Positions 8,119 through 17,231 are shown, counted from the stretch's first letter. The stretch: DNA of 64,000 nt from Corallococcus silvisoli (GCF_009909145.1 NZ_JAAAPJ010000028.1:42122-106121), one strand, 5' to 3'. Notes: generated by a model not told the origin, from the letters alone. Program-made: numbers and translations.

Positions 8119-10512
8119 ATGCTCGACACCCCTTCACGTCCCTCCGCCCGGGAGCTGCTGTCCCTGTCCGGCCTCGCCCCGCTGGTCCCCATGCTCTACA
8201 TCGCCTGGACGGACGGCGAGCTGACCGGCGAGGAGCTCAAGGCCCTGGGCGCCGCCGCCCGCGCCCAGCCCTGGCTGGACCTCAAGTCCAGCACCGTGCT
8301 GGCGCTCTGGGTGGATCCGCTCCGGCCGCCCCCGCCCCGCGAGCTGGCCATCCTGCGCGAACACATCCGCGCCACCGCCGAGACGCTGGCCAGCAGCCAG
8401 CAGCAGAACCTGGCGGAGCTGGGCGTGCAGCTGGCCCAGGCGCTCGCGGGGGAGGCGCCCCTGAACGTCCCCCCCGCGGAGCTGGCGAAGGCCCTGGCCA
8501 CCCTGGAGGCCACCCTGGGCGTGGATGGCAAGGAGGCGGTGCGCTCGCTGGTGCCTCGGGCCTCGCGCGTCCCGCACGCGGAGCCCCGCTCCCACGCGGC
8601 CTCCTTCGACCCGGCGGCGATGACGGCCGTGCTGGACCGCACCTACGCGGGCGTGCGCCAGCAGGTGCGCGGGTGGCTGCGGGACGCGGACTTCCGCTAC
8701 AAGGAAGGCCTCACCTCCACCGAGTACCGCGAGCAGGTCTTCGACTGGCTCCGGCACCTGGCGGATGACGGCCTGGGGCAGCTCGCCTTCCCCAAGGGGC
8801 GCGAGGGCGGCGCGGACCTGGGCGCGTTCATCGCCGCGTTCGAGACGCTCGCCTTCTTCGACCTGAGCCTCGTCATCAAGGCGGGCGTCCACTTCGGCCT
8901 GTTCGGCTCCAGCATCCTGTTCCTGGGCACGAAGCGGCACCACCAGCAGTACCTGCCGAAGGTCGCCACGCTGGAGCTGCCCGGCTGCTTCGCGATGAGC
9001 GAGCTGGGCCACGGCTCCAACGTGCGCGACTGCGAGACGGTGGCCCGCTACGACGCGGACGCGGGCGAGTTCGTCATCGACACGCCGTCGGAGACCGCGC
9101 GCAAGGAGTGGATTGGCAACGCGGCCCGGCACGCGCGCATGGCCACGGTGTTCGCGCAGCTGGAGGTGGACGGCGAGCGGCTGGGCGTGCACGCGCTGCT
9201 CGTCCCCCTGCGCGACGCGCACGGCAAGGTGCTGCCGGGCATCCGCATCGAGGACTGCGGCGAGAAGATGGGCCTCAACGGCGTGGACAACGGACGGCTG
9301 TGGTTCCACCAGGTGCGCGTGCCGCGCGAGAACCTGCTCGACCGCTACGGGCAGGTGACCGAAGCGGGCGAGTACACCAGCTCCATCACCGGCGACTCCA
9401 AGCGCTTCTTCACCATGCTGGGCGCGCTCGTCGCCGGCCGCGTGAGCGTGGCGTGCGCGTCCCTGAGCGCGGCCAAGAGCGCGCTGACCATCGCCGTGCG
9501 CTACGGCGACCTGCGCCGCCAGTTCGGCCCCGCCGGCGCCCGCGAGGTGCGGCTGCTGGACCATCAGTCGCACCAGCTGCGGCTCCTGCCCCTCGTCGCC
9601 AAGGCGTACGCGCTGGACTTCGCGCTGGAGTACCTGGTGGACCGCTACGTCCACCGCACCGAGGACGACGCGCGCGAGGTGGAGGCGCTCGCCGCGGGCC
9701 TGAAGGCCTACGCGTCGTGGAACACCACCGCCACGGTGCAGGAGTCCCGCGAGGCGTGCGGCGGCCAGGGCTACCTCACCGCCAACCGGCTGTCCTCGCT
9801 GAAGGCGGACACGGACGTGTTCACCACCTTCGAGGGCGACAACACCGTGCTCATGCAGCTGGTGGCCAAGGGCCTGCTCACGGGCTACCGCCAGCGCTTC
9901 GAGGACGACCGCGTCTTCGCGGTGCTCAAGCTCCTCATGGACCAGGCCGCCACGGTGGTGATGGACCGCAACCCCATCGCGGGCCGGAGGACGGACAGCG
10001 ACCACCTGCGCGACAGCGACTTCCAGCTGCGCGCGCTGCGCTTCCGCGAGGAGGCGCTGCTCGCCTCCGTGTCCAAGCGCATCCGCAAGCGGCTGTCCGC
10101 GGGCGTGGAGGCGTTCGAGGCCTTCAACCAGGTGCAGGCGCACCTGCTGGCGCTGGCGCACGCGAGCGTGGAGCGCATCGTGCTGGAGCAGTTCCTGCGC
10201 GGCGTGGCGGCGGTGAAGGACGAAGCCCTCAAGCCAGTGCTGGGGCTCCTCGCGGACCTCTTCGGCCTGTCCTGCCTGGAGTCCGCCAGCGGCTGGTTCC
10301 TGGAGCACGGCTACCTGGAGGCCCCCAAGGCCCAGGCCATCCGCAAGGAGCGCGTGAAGCTGTGCGCGGAGCTGCGGCCGGACGCGGTGGGGCTGGTGGA
10401 CGCGTTCGGGATTCCCGACGCGTGTCTGGCCGCGCCCATCGGCCTGGGGCGGCTGGCGCCCGGCGGTGACCGCTTCGACGACGCGGCGGCGGACGGCTCG
10501 CGCACCACCTGA
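8119..10512 (+). CDS. Acyl-CoA oxidase/dehydrogenase with N-terminal TerB-like domain
   Basis: A 797-residue flavoenzyme. About residues 1-150 look like a TerB-type helical domain (YIAWTDGELTGEELKAL). The rest is an acyl-CoA oxidase-type module: FAMSELGHGSNV from residue 291 (FAD/substrate loop), EACGGQGYL, and TTFEGDNTVL with the probable catalytic base Glu572. It should desaturate acyl-CoA at the 2,3 position, in beta-oxidation or a lipid-derived pathway. ATG 8119 has GGAGA seven bases upstream; longer in-frame starts are unsupported. Acyl-CoA oxidases normally lack a TerB domain, so the fusion is a distinguishing feature. Oxidase versus dehydrogenase activity is inferred from the motif style. 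Confidence 0.88.
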   Translation: MLDTPSRPSARELLSLSGLAPLVPMLYIAWTDGELTGEELKALGAAARAQPWLDLKSSTVLALWVDPLRPPPPRELAILREHIRATAETLASSQQQNLAELGVQLAQALAGEAPLNVPPAELAKALATLEATLGVDGKEAVRSLVPRASRVPHAEPRSHAASFDPAAMTAVLDRTYAGVRQQVRGWLRDADFRYKEGLTSTEYREQVFDWLRHLADDGLGQLAFPKGREGGADLGAFIAAFETLAFFDLSLVIKAGVHFGLFGSSILFLGTKRHHQQYLPKVATLELPGCFAMSELGHGSNVRDCETVARYDADAGEFVIDTPSETARKEWIGNAARHARMATVFAQLEVDGERLGVHALLVPLRDAHGKVLPGIRIEDCGEKMGLNGVDNGRLWFHQVRVPRENLLDRYGQVTEAGEYTSSITGDSKRFFTMLGALVAGRVSVACASLSAAKSALTIAVRYGDLRRQFGPAGAREVRLLDHQSHQLRLLPLVAKAYALDFALEYLVDRYVHRTEDDAREVEALAAGLKAYASWNTTATVQESREACGGQGYLTANRLSSLKADTDVFTTFEGDNTVLMQLVAKGLLTGYRQRFEDDRVFAVLKLLMDQAATVVMDRNPIAGRRTDSDHLRDSDFQLRALRFREEALLASVSKRIRKRLSAGVEAFEAFNQVQAHLLALAHASVERIVLEQFLRGVAAVKDEALKPVLGLLADLFGLSCLESASGWFLEHGYLEAPKAQAIRKERVKLCAELRPDAVGLVDAFGIPDACLAAPIGLGRLAPGGDRFDDAAADGSRTT

Positions 10513-10616
10513 GGACTCGCGCGGGGTGAGAGGTGCTGGGGCTTCTGTCGGGGGTGGCCGGTGGCGCGACGGCCTCCCCTGGCGGGAAGGCATCGATTTC
10601 ATTGGCGAAAAATAGT

Positions 10617-10631
10617 TAATTCATTTAATTA
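10617..10631. promoter_or_regulatory. AT-rich inverted repeat, probable MarR operator
   Basis: TAATT-N5-AATTA lies 8 bp before the MarR ATG inside an AT-rich island in otherwise GC-rich DNA. MarR proteins commonly autoregulate by binding such palindromes over their own promoter. Inferred from position and symmetry. Confidence 0.5.
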
Positions 10632-10638
10632 TCTTCCC

Positions 10639-11151
10639 ATGCCGACCTCTTCCAGCGGGTTTCCTCCCGAGGATCCCCGGGGGCTGATGCTCGCCGGGGA
10701 CCGCATCGGGCAGCAGTTGCAGACGCTGTCACTGCTGACGCGGCGGATCGAAGCGCGGCTGGGTGACAGCCTGGGGGTGAACTCCACCGACCTGTCGGCG
10801 ATGGAGCAGCTCATCACCAGCGGGCCCATGAGCCCCACGGACCTGGCGTCGCGGCTGAAGGTCACGACCGCCGCCGGCACCTACATCGTGGACCGGCTGG
10901 AGCGCGCGGGGCACGTGGCGCGGGAGAAGCAGTCGGACGACCGGCGCAAGGTGCGGGTCGTGCCCGCGCCCGAGTCCGTGGCGCGCGTCTTCCAACACCT
11001 GACGCCGATGCTGACGGGGCTGGACGCGCTCGTCGCGGGACTTCCCGCCGCGGACCGGGCGGTCATCGAGCAGTTCCTGGGCCGGGTGATCGACGTCTAT
11101 CGGGCGGCGGCGGATCCGGCCGCGGCACCTTCCTCACACGGATTGGACTGA
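10639..11151 (+). CDS. MarR family transcriptional regulator
   Basis: A 170-residue winged-helix regulator. The DNA-binding region runs roughly from LSAMEQLI through SPTDLASRLKVTTAAGTYIVDRLERAGHV to the wing SDDRRKVRVV with its usual D-x-R core. It probably represses the adjoining monooxygenase gene, which starts 10 bp after its stop, and itself through the palindrome just upstream. No ribosome-binding site is obvious before ATG 10639, so translation may be leaderless. ATG 10687, preceded by a G-rich stretch, is an alternative start that keeps the DNA-binding domain. The ligand is unknown; phenolic compounds or drugs are common for this family. Confidence 0.88.
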   Translation: MPTSSSGFPPEDPRGLMLAGDRIGQQLQTLSLLTRRIEARLGDSLGVNSTDLSAMEQLITSGPMSPTDLASRLKVTTAAGTYIVDRLERAGHVAREKQSDDRRKVRVVPAPESVARVFQHLTPMLTGLDALVAGLPAADRAVIEQFLGRVIDVYRAAADPAAAPSSHGLD

Positions 11152-11160
11152 AGGACCCCC

Positions 11161-12359
11161 ATGAGCAGACGTACTGTGTTGGTGACCGGCGCCAGTGTGG
11201 CGGGCCCCACCCTGGCCTACTGGCTGCGCCGCTACGGGATGGACGTGGTGGTCGTCGAGCGCGCGCCGGAGCTGCGGACCGGCGGCCAGACGGTCGACGT
11301 GCGCGGCGCGGGAAGGACGGTCGCGCAACGCATGGGCCTGGAGGACGCCATCCGCGCCTGCTCCACGAACGAGGAGGGCATCGCCTTCGTCGACGCGAAC
11401 AACCGGACGCGCGCCGCCTTCGACGCGAAGGCGTTCGGGGGCGAAGGGCTCATCGCGGAGCTGGAGATCCTCCGGGGCGAGCTGGCCCGGCTCCTGGTGG
11501 AGCGCACGCGCGATGACGCCGAATACATCTTCGGGGACTGCGTGACCGGGCTCGAGGACGACGGGGAGCGGGTGCGGGTGACGTTCCAGCGGGGGGCGCC
11601 CCGCACGTTCGACCTGGTCATCGCGGCGGAAGGGATTGGCTCCAGGACGCGGAAGCTCGTCTTCGGTGACGAGGTGACGTTCCGCGCGTTCGACCTCCAC
11701 ACCGCCTACTTCACGATTCCGCGCGCGCCCTCCGACGGCCAGCAGGCCCGCTGGTTCAACGCGCCGGGCAGCCGGAACGTGACGCTGCGCCCCGACAACC
11801 TGGGGACGACCCGCGCGCTGCTGTCCTTCCAGGAGCCACCCCAGGGCTACGAGCGGCTGGAACCCGCGCGGCAGAAGGCGCTCCTGAAGCGCACCTTCGC
11901 CGGCCTCGGATGGGAGACGCCGCGAGTGCTGGCGGCCCTGGATGACTCGCCGGACTTCTATTTCGAGGCCATCGGACAGGTGAAGATGCCCCGCTGGTCG
12001 AAGGGGCGCGTGGCCCTGGTGGGCGACGCCGCCTACTGCGCCTCCCCATCAGCGGCATGGGCACGAGCCTCGCGCTCGTCGGCGCCTACGTCCTCGCCGG
12101 AGAGCTGATGCGCCACGGCGACCACCGCCAGGCCTTCGCGTCCTACGAAGCCCTCATGCGGCCCTACGTGAATCAGGCCCAGCAGCTTCCGAAGAGCGCG
12201 CCGCGCCTCGCCTCCCCGCGGACGCGCGCGGGCATCGCGTTGGGGCATGCGGTCCTCCGGCTCGCGACCGCCCCCGGCCTCCGGCGCATCCTGGGCAAGG
12301 TGCTGTCACCCTCGGCGGACGCCATCACCCTGCCGGACTACGCCCCCGTCGCGAGCTGA
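11161..12359 (+). pseudogene. FAD-dependent monooxygenase, frameshifted
   Basis: The N-terminal 295 or so residues read from 11161 with a Rossmann FAD motif (VTGASVAGPTLAYWL), an acidic strand end (VVVER) and the second FAD motif VGDAAYCASP. At 12044-12047 a run of four C replaces an expected five: the frame then runs into nonsense and stops at 12108, while the natural continuation (ISGMGTSLALVGAYVLAGEL) lies one base out of frame and runs to 12359. The undisrupted protein would be about 400 residues, normal for group A flavin hydroxylases such as TetX-like enzymes. It forms an operon with the upstream MarR gene. It is either a recent pseudogene or a sequencing error in a homopolymer. Confidence 0.85.
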
Positions 12360-12549
12360 AGCACGGGCCCCGCGTCCTCCAGGGGCCTTCGGCTTCACAC
12401 CGGGGGTGGACCGCGACGGTGACCTTCGCGCCGCCCTGACGCTCCCCCAGTAGGGCCTCGGAGCCAAGGCCGCACGGGTCGTCCGGGACGCCACTGGAGT
12501 CAGGGAAAACCGGGCACGCGCGGGCCGTCTTCCCATTGACACCCATGCA

Positions 12550-12569
12550 CCGGACCCATCAGGGTCCGG
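12550..12569. promoter_or_regulatory. Perfect 8-bp inverted repeat at start of metallohydrolase gene
   Basis: CCGGACCC-ATCA-GGGTCCGG lies between two candidate start codons (12545 and 12572). If translation begins at 12572 it would form a 5'-leader hairpin or operator; if at 12545 it is coding sequence. The symmetry is seen directly, the function is not known. Confidence 0.35.
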
Positions 12570-12571
12570 GA

Positions 12572-14197
12572 ATGAGGATGAACGCCGGACCCATGCGGGC
12601 CGCGGACAAGGCCCGACAGAAGGCCTTCCGTACGGCCTTTCCGTCCTACGGCCCCCAGCGGCCGTCCTGGGGAGGCAGGCTCTTGCGCCTCTTCGGGTGG
12701 GGCCTGCTGATCCTGGGCGCCTTCCTCTTGGTCGTCGTCATCGACGGGTGGCGTGCGTTCGGGCGGGGCGCGGAGGGGGCGCGGCTGGAGCGGATGGTGC
12801 GCTCGCCGCAGTGGCAGGACGGCGGGTTCGTCAACCCGCAGCCCATCCTGAACAACTGGGAGCGCTCGCTGTCGGACCTGTTCCACGGCAGCTCCGACGC
12901 CAGTCCGCGGATGCCGGTGGTGGTGGACCGCATCGACCCGGAGCGCTTCGCCACGCCGCCGCCGGACGGGCTGCGCGTCACCTGGATGGGGCACTCGTCC
13001 ACGCTGGTGGAGGTGGACGGGCACCGCGTGCTCACGGACCCCATGTGGGGCGAGCGCACGTCGCCGCTGGAGTGGATTGGACCGAAGCGCTGGTTCCCGG
13101 CGCCCATCGCGCTGGACGCACTGCCGCCCATCGACGCGGTGGTCATCTCGCATGACCACTACGACCACCTGGACTTCGCGACCATCACGGCGATGAAGGA
13201 TTGGGACACCACGTTCGTGGTGCCGCTGGGCGTGGGGGCGCACCTGGAATACTGGGGCGTGCCGGCGTCGCGCATCGTGGAGCTGGACTGGTGGGAGCGC
13301 ACGAAGGTGAAGGGGTTGGACATCGTGTGCACGCCGGCGCGGCACGCGTCGGGCCGGTTCCTGCAACGGGACAAGACGCTGTGGGCGGGCTGGGCGCTCG
13401 TGGGACCGGCGCACCGGGTCTACTACTCGGGTGACACCGGCCTGTTCCCCGCGATGGAGGAGATTGGCGCGAAGCTGGGGCCGTTCGATTTGACGATGAT
13501 CGAGACGGGGCAGTACGGCGCGGGCTGGCCGGACTGGCACCTGGGGCCGGAGCAGGCGGTGCTCGCGCACCGGCTGGTGCGTGGCCGGTTGATGTTGCCG
13601 GTGCACTGGGGGCTGGTGACGTTGGCGTCGCATGGGTGGACGGAGCCCATCGAGCGCTCGTTGGTGGCCGCGAAGCACGACAGCGTGGGCATCACCGCGC
13701 CCCGTCCCGGACAGGACTTCCTCGCGAGGGCACCGCCGCCGGTGGAGCGCTGGTGGCCGGACCGCCCATGGAAGACCGCGGAGGAGGCGCCCATCGTGGC
13801 CAGCCAGATTCCGCCCAAGGTCCGCGAAGGGCCTCCGGCGCTGCCGCTGCTCGCGGTTCCGGCGACGGCCAGCCCGCCCTCGGCGAAATCGCAGGGCGCG
13901 GGAGCACAGGTCGTGACGCCACAAGCGACACCGCCAGCGCCGGCTCCGCCGTCCCCCGCTCCGCAGGGCGCGAACGCGGCGGAAGCGACGCCGCGGGGCG
14001 CGAGTCCGACGGCCTCGAGCCCCCAGGATGCCAATCCGCCGAGCACGGCTCCGCAGGGAGCCAAGGCGACCGGCGCGACGGCTCCGAGCGCGGGCCCGAC
14101 GGCGGTCCGTCCGCAAGTCGCGAACACGGAGGTCGCGGCGCCTCCCACCCCCCACCCGCCCGGCGCGGGGACGACGGTCGCTGCGCCGCATGAGTGA
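12572..14197 (+). CDS. Membrane-anchored metallo-beta-lactamase-fold hydrolase, NAPE-PLD/UlaG-like
   Basis: About 541 residues. A single N-terminal transmembrane helix (LFGWGLLILGAFLLVVVI) is followed by a metallo-beta-lactamase domain with H194-D-H196-Y-D198-H199 (SHDHYDHLD), then TPARHASGR, YYSGDTG and LPVHWG metal-ligand segments. This arrangement matches N-acylphosphatidylethanolamine phospholipase-D-like and UlaG-like hydrolases, so a phosphodiester-containing lipid is a plausible substrate. The last 110 or so residues are a low-complexity Ala/Pro/Gly/Thr tail, probably disordered. ATG 12545 and TTG 12536 are alternative starts. Its stop codon lies within the first of three copies of the next gene's 5' end. 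Confidence 0.85.
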   Translation: MRMNAGPMRAADKARQKAFRTAFPSYGPQRPSWGGRLLRLFGWGLLILGAFLLVVVIDGWRAFGRGAEGARLERMVRSPQWQDGGFVNPQPILNNWERSLSDLFHGSSDASPRMPVVVDRIDPERFATPPPDGLRVTWMGHSSTLVEVDGHRVLTDPMWGERTSPLEWIGPKRWFPAPIALDALPPIDAVVISHDHYDHLDFATITAMKDWDTTFVVPLGVGAHLEYWGVPASRIVELDWWERTKVKGLDIVCTPARHASGRFLQRDKTLWAGWALVGPAHRVYYSGDTGLFPAMEEIGAKLGPFDLTMIETGQYGAGWPDWHLGPEQAVLAHRLVRGRLMLPVHWGLVTLASHGWTEPIERSLVAAKHDSVGITAPRPGQDFLARAPPPVERWWPDRPWKTAEEAPIVASQIPPKVREGPPALPLLAVPATASPPSAKSQGAGAQVVTPQATPPAPAPPSPAPQGANAAEATPRGASPTASSPQDANPPSTAPQGAKATGATAPSAGPTAVRPQVANTEVAAPPTPHPPGAGTTVAAPHE

Positions 14198-14355
14198 CGC
14201 GCGGCGGGCCGCGTTGCACGGGGCCTTCAAGGCCACGGCCTCCGGCATGAGTGACGCGCGGCGGGCCGCGTTGCACGGGGGCCTTCAGGGCCACGGCCTC
14301 CGGCATGAGTGACGCGCGGCGGGCCGCGTTGCACGGGGCCTTCAGGGCCACGGCC
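14190..14355 (+). repeat. Tandem triplication of the start of the DUF3293 gene (57/58-bp units)
   Basis: Copies begin with ATG at 14190, 14247 and 14305 and are nearly identical over the shared part (MSDARRAALHGAF). Copy 1 is 57 bp (19 codons). Copy 2 carries one extra G in a G-run (58 bp), which shifts frame so only the third ATG leads into the full protein. Copy 1 also overlaps the stop of the upstream gene. Confidence 0.9.
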
Positions 14356-14754
14356 TACGTCGTGCGCCCGCACCCGCTCGTCGGAGGCGTGAAGCACGTG
14401 CTGCGCGTGGACGCCGCGCACCCGGCGCTCGACGCCGCGCTCACCGCGCACGGCTTCACCAGCTGGGCCTTCATCACCGCGTGGAATCCCCGCGCGCACC
14501 CACGGCCGCTCCGCACCAACGAGCGCCTTCAGCGCTCCCTTTTCGCGCTGCTCGAAGCCCGGGGGCAGCCGTTCGTGTCCGCCATCGGCGTCGCGGACGA
14601 CCGGAGCTGGTTCGAGGAGAGCGTCTTCGTCCCCGGCCTGTCCCGGGACGAGGCCCTCCGCATCGGACGGCTGTTCGACCAGGAGGCCGTGGTCTGGAGC
14701 CGCGTGGACGGAAGCGCGGAGCTGCTGGAGTGTCTGGCGTTCGCCGGTCCCTGA
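14305..14754 (+). CDS. DUF3293-type protein
   Basis: A 149-residue protein resembling DUF3293: FTSWAFITAWNPRAHP followed by NERLQRSLFALLEARG, DDRSWFEESVFVPG and a C-terminal segment ending in ECLAFAGP. The function of the family is unknown. The start is set at the third of three repeated ATG copies because the extra G in copy 2 prevents reading through from the earlier ones. The gene overlaps or directly follows the metallohydrolase gene and was probably co-translated with it before the repeat expanded. Confidence 0.75.
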   Translation: MSDARRAALHGAFRATAYVVRPHPLVGGVKHVLRVDAAHPALDAALTAHGFTSWAFITAWNPRAHPRPLRTNERLQRSLFALLEARGQPFVSAIGVADDRSWFEESVFVPGLSRDEALRIGRLFDQEAVVWSRVDGSAELLECLAFAGP

Positions 14755-14763
14755 GCCTCGACA

Positions 14764-14800
14764 GGGTGTCGTTCACGTCACACCCGCGGTGACGACACCC
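14764..14800 (+). terminator. Hairpin after DUF3293 gene
   Basis: Arms GGGTGTCGT and ACGACACCC pair perfectly, and the stem extends inward through CAC/GTG past one bulged T. No strong T-run follows, so it may act as a Rho-assisted or mRNA-end hairpin. Confidence 0.5.
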
Positions 14801-14909
14801 ATTCGCGACCCGCCCCTCACGTCGGTGACACGGGATGATGCCATCGTCTCCGCCCCCGAGGGTGCGGCGGTGCGCCCCTCCCCCCTCCTTCCCTCCAGGA
14901 GCCGCCTCG

Positions 14910-16814
14910 ATGCAGCCTTCCGTCCCCCGCGCGCGTGATGCCGCGCGTCCCAGCGTCTTCCTCCTCGCCGGCGCCTTCGTCACCGGCCTGCTGCTCTTCA
15001 TGCACGGCGGCTGCGGCGACCAGGAGTGCGTGAACGCCTTCGACTGCCAGGAACAGAACCCCGCGCCGGAAGGCCAGGGCTGGACCTGCGTCGACCACGT
15101 CTGCCGGGCCGTCACCCTCCAGCCCCCGCCCACCAATACCGACGCGGGCACGGACGACGCGGGCACGGGCGACGGGGGCACCGCCGCCACCGTCTCCGTG
15201 AAGATCATCGCGTTCAACGACTTCCACGGGCAGTTGGAGCCCGCGAGCGGCAGCGGCGGCCAGATTGCCCAGGCCTTCCTGGCGGACGGCGGCCCGGATC
15301 GCGTGAACGCGGGCGGCGCCGTGTACTTCGCCCGCCACGTCGCGGAGCTGCGCGCGAAGAACCCGAACAGCGTGGTGGTGTCCGCGGGCGACCTCATCGG
15401 CGCCACGCCGCTGCTGTCCGCGCTCTTCCATGACGAGCCCACCATCGAGGCCATGAACCAGATGGGCCTGGACCTGAGCGCCGTGGGCAACCACGAGTTC
15501 GACGAGGGCGGCTCGGAGCTGCTGCGCATGCAGTCCGGTGGCTGCCACCCCGTGGACGGCTGCCAGGACGGCACCGGCTTCTCCGGCGCGAAGTTCAAGT
15601 TCCTCGCGGCCAACGTGGCCACCGGCCCGGGCCGCACCCTCTTCCCGCGCTACGACGTGCGCACCTTCCAGGGCGTGAAGGTGGCCTTCATCGGCATGAC
15701 GCTGGAAGGCACGCCGAACATCGTCACGCCGACGGGCGTCGCCGGCCTGGAGTTCAAGGACGAGGTGGAGACCGTCAACGCGCTGGTGCCGGAGCTGAAG
15801 TCGCAGGGCGTGAACGCCATCGTCGTCGTGGTGCACGAGGGCGGCACGCCCGCGGTCGACTCGCTCTACAACGAGTGCAAGGGCATCTCCGGCCCCATCG
15901 TGGACATCGCCCAGAAGCTGGACCCCGCCGTGAGCGTCATCCTCAGCGGCCACACCCATCAGGCCTACAACTGCACGCTGAGCGGCAAGCTGGTCACCAG
16001 CGCCGCGTCGGTGGGCCGGCTGCTCACGGACATCGACCTGACCCTGGACGTGGCCACCGGGCAGGTGCTGAAGGCCCAGGCCCAGAACGTCATCGTCACC
16101 CGCACGGTGACGCCCGACTCCGCCACCACCGAGCTCATCACCCGCTACAAGGGCCTCACCGCGGCGCTGGAGAACCGCGTCATCGGCTGGATTGCCCAGA
16201 CCCTGGTCCGCGGCAACATCCAGACGGACCCCACCGGCCAGTCCACCATGGGCTTCGTCATCGCGGACGCGCAGCTGGAGGCCACCCGGCCCGCGAACCT
16301 GGGCGGCGCCCAGATTGCCTTCATGAACCCCGGCGGCGTGCGGGCCGACCTCGTGCGCGACCCGGCCAACCCCAGCGACCTCGGCGCCGTCACCTACGGC
16401 GAGTCCTTCACGGTGCAGCCCTTCGGCAACAGCCTGGTCACCCTGACGCTGACCGGCGCGCAGATTGAGCGCCTGCTGGAGCAGCAGTGGCCCAACGCCA
16501 GCACCACCCGCATCCTCCACCCGTCCGCGGGCTTCACGTATGCGTTCAGCGCGTCCGCGCCCCCGGGCTCCAAGGTGGACCCCGCCAGCATCCGGCTGAA
16601 CGGCACGACGGTGGATCCGGCCGCGAACTACCGCGTCACGGTGAACAGCTTCCTCGCTCCGGGCGGCGACGGCTTCAGCGTCCTCACGGAGGGCAAGGCC
16701 CCCCTGGGCGGCGCGGTGGACACCGACGCGCTGGAGGCCTACCTGGCCGCGCGGAGCACGGAGGCCAACCCGCTGCCGGCCCCGGCGCTCGACCGCATCA
16801 CCCGGCTGCCGTAG
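14910..16814 (+). CDS. Lipoprotein 5'-nucleotidase / metallophosphatase (UshA-like)
   Basis: A 634-residue surface or periplasmic enzyme hydrolysing phosphate from nucleotides or related esters. A signal segment ends at Cys35 (MHGGC), followed by a short Cys-containing stretch and an Asp/Gly/Thr linker. The dinuclear metal site is read from D104-F-H106 (NDFHG), N194-H195-E196 (GNHEFD) and G-H348-T-H350. The C-terminal substrate-binding 5'-nucleotidase domain has the typical FMNPGGVRADL and TYGESFTVQPFGNSLV segments. ATG 14910 is preceded by AGGAG with good spacing, making it preferable to the ATG 75 bases upstream. The exact substrate (AMP, UDP-sugar, 2',3'-cyclic nucleotide) is not decided. 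Confidence 0.9.
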   Translation: MQPSVPRARDAARPSVFLLAGAFVTGLLLFMHGGCGDQECVNAFDCQEQNPAPEGQGWTCVDHVCRAVTLQPPPTNTDAGTDDAGTGDGGTAATVSVKIIAFNDFHGQLEPASGSGGQIAQAFLADGGPDRVNAGGAVYFARHVAELRAKNPNSVVVSAGDLIGATPLLSALFHDEPTIEAMNQMGLDLSAVGNHEFDEGGSELLRMQSGGCHPVDGCQDGTGFSGAKFKFLAANVATGPGRTLFPRYDVRTFQGVKVAFIGMTLEGTPNIVTPTGVAGLEFKDEVETVNALVPELKSQGVNAIVVVVHEGGTPAVDSLYNECKGISGPIVDIAQKLDPAVSVILSGHTHQAYNCTLSGKLVTSAASVGRLLTDIDLTLDVATGQVLKAQAQNVIVTRTVTPDSATTELITRYKGLTAALENRVIGWIAQTLVRGNIQTDPTGQSTMGFVIADAQLEATRPANLGGAQIAFMNPGGVRADLVRDPANPSDLGAVTYGESFTVQPFGNSLVTLTLTGAQIERLLEQQWPNASTTRILHPSAGFTYAFSASAPPGSKVDPASIRLNGTTVDPAANYRVTVNSFLAPGGDGFSVLTEGKAPLGGAVDTDALEAYLAARSTEANPLPAPALDRITRLP

Positions 16815-16826
16815 CCACGGCCGCGC

Positions 16827-17231
16827 TCAGGGACCCGAGCCGCCTGTCGCGGGGCTCGAGTCGCTGGGCTGGAAGATGCCGGTGGTGGGCACGGGCGGCG
16901 GATTGATCTCCAGGCGCCGCCCCCCCGTCACGCGCTCGGCCAGCTCATCGAACTGCAGATCCAGCAGCTTGCCGGAGCCCTGCTGGGGGAGCCCGAAGCG
17001 GATCCGCCAGTAGTTGGGCTCGAAGCGCACCCCTTCGGAGCCCTTCGCCAGGACGAGGCCGTTCTGGTGGGCATACTCCGCGCCCGAGTCGACGACGTTG
17101 CGCTCCCCCAGCTCCGCCTGCACGTCCGGGGACGAGGGGGGCACGGGGGTGCGGCGCGTGGGGCCGGTGGCACAACCAACGCCCGCCATGAGGACAGGCA
17201 GGAGAGCGGCGACGAGGAAGCGGGGGGCCAT
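16827..17231 (-). CDS. Small hypothetical lipoprotein
   Basis: A 134-residue protein with a clear type II signal peptide: LLPVLMAGVGC, lipidated Cys at position 20, then a Thr/Pro/Ser linker. The mature part (AELGERNVVDSGAEYAHQNG, NYWRIRFGLP) is short and ends in a Pro/Ser/Gly-rich tail. No family is recognised. It is convergent with the 5'-nucleotidase gene (12 bp between) and lies downstream of clpP on the same strand, 128 bp away. Confidence 0.75.
   Translation of the reverse strand: MAPRFLVAALLPVLMAGVGCATGPTRRTPVPPSSPDVQAELGERNVVDSGAEYAHQNGLVLAKGSEGVRFEPNYWRIRFGLPQQGSGKLLDLQFDELAERVTGGRRLEINPPPVPTTGIFQPSDSSPATGGSGP

Noticed and set aside
12536..12541. TTGACA as -35 of the metallohydrolase gene
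   Set aside because: No -10-like hexamer lies 16-18 bp downstream; the region there is the GC-rich inverted repeat.
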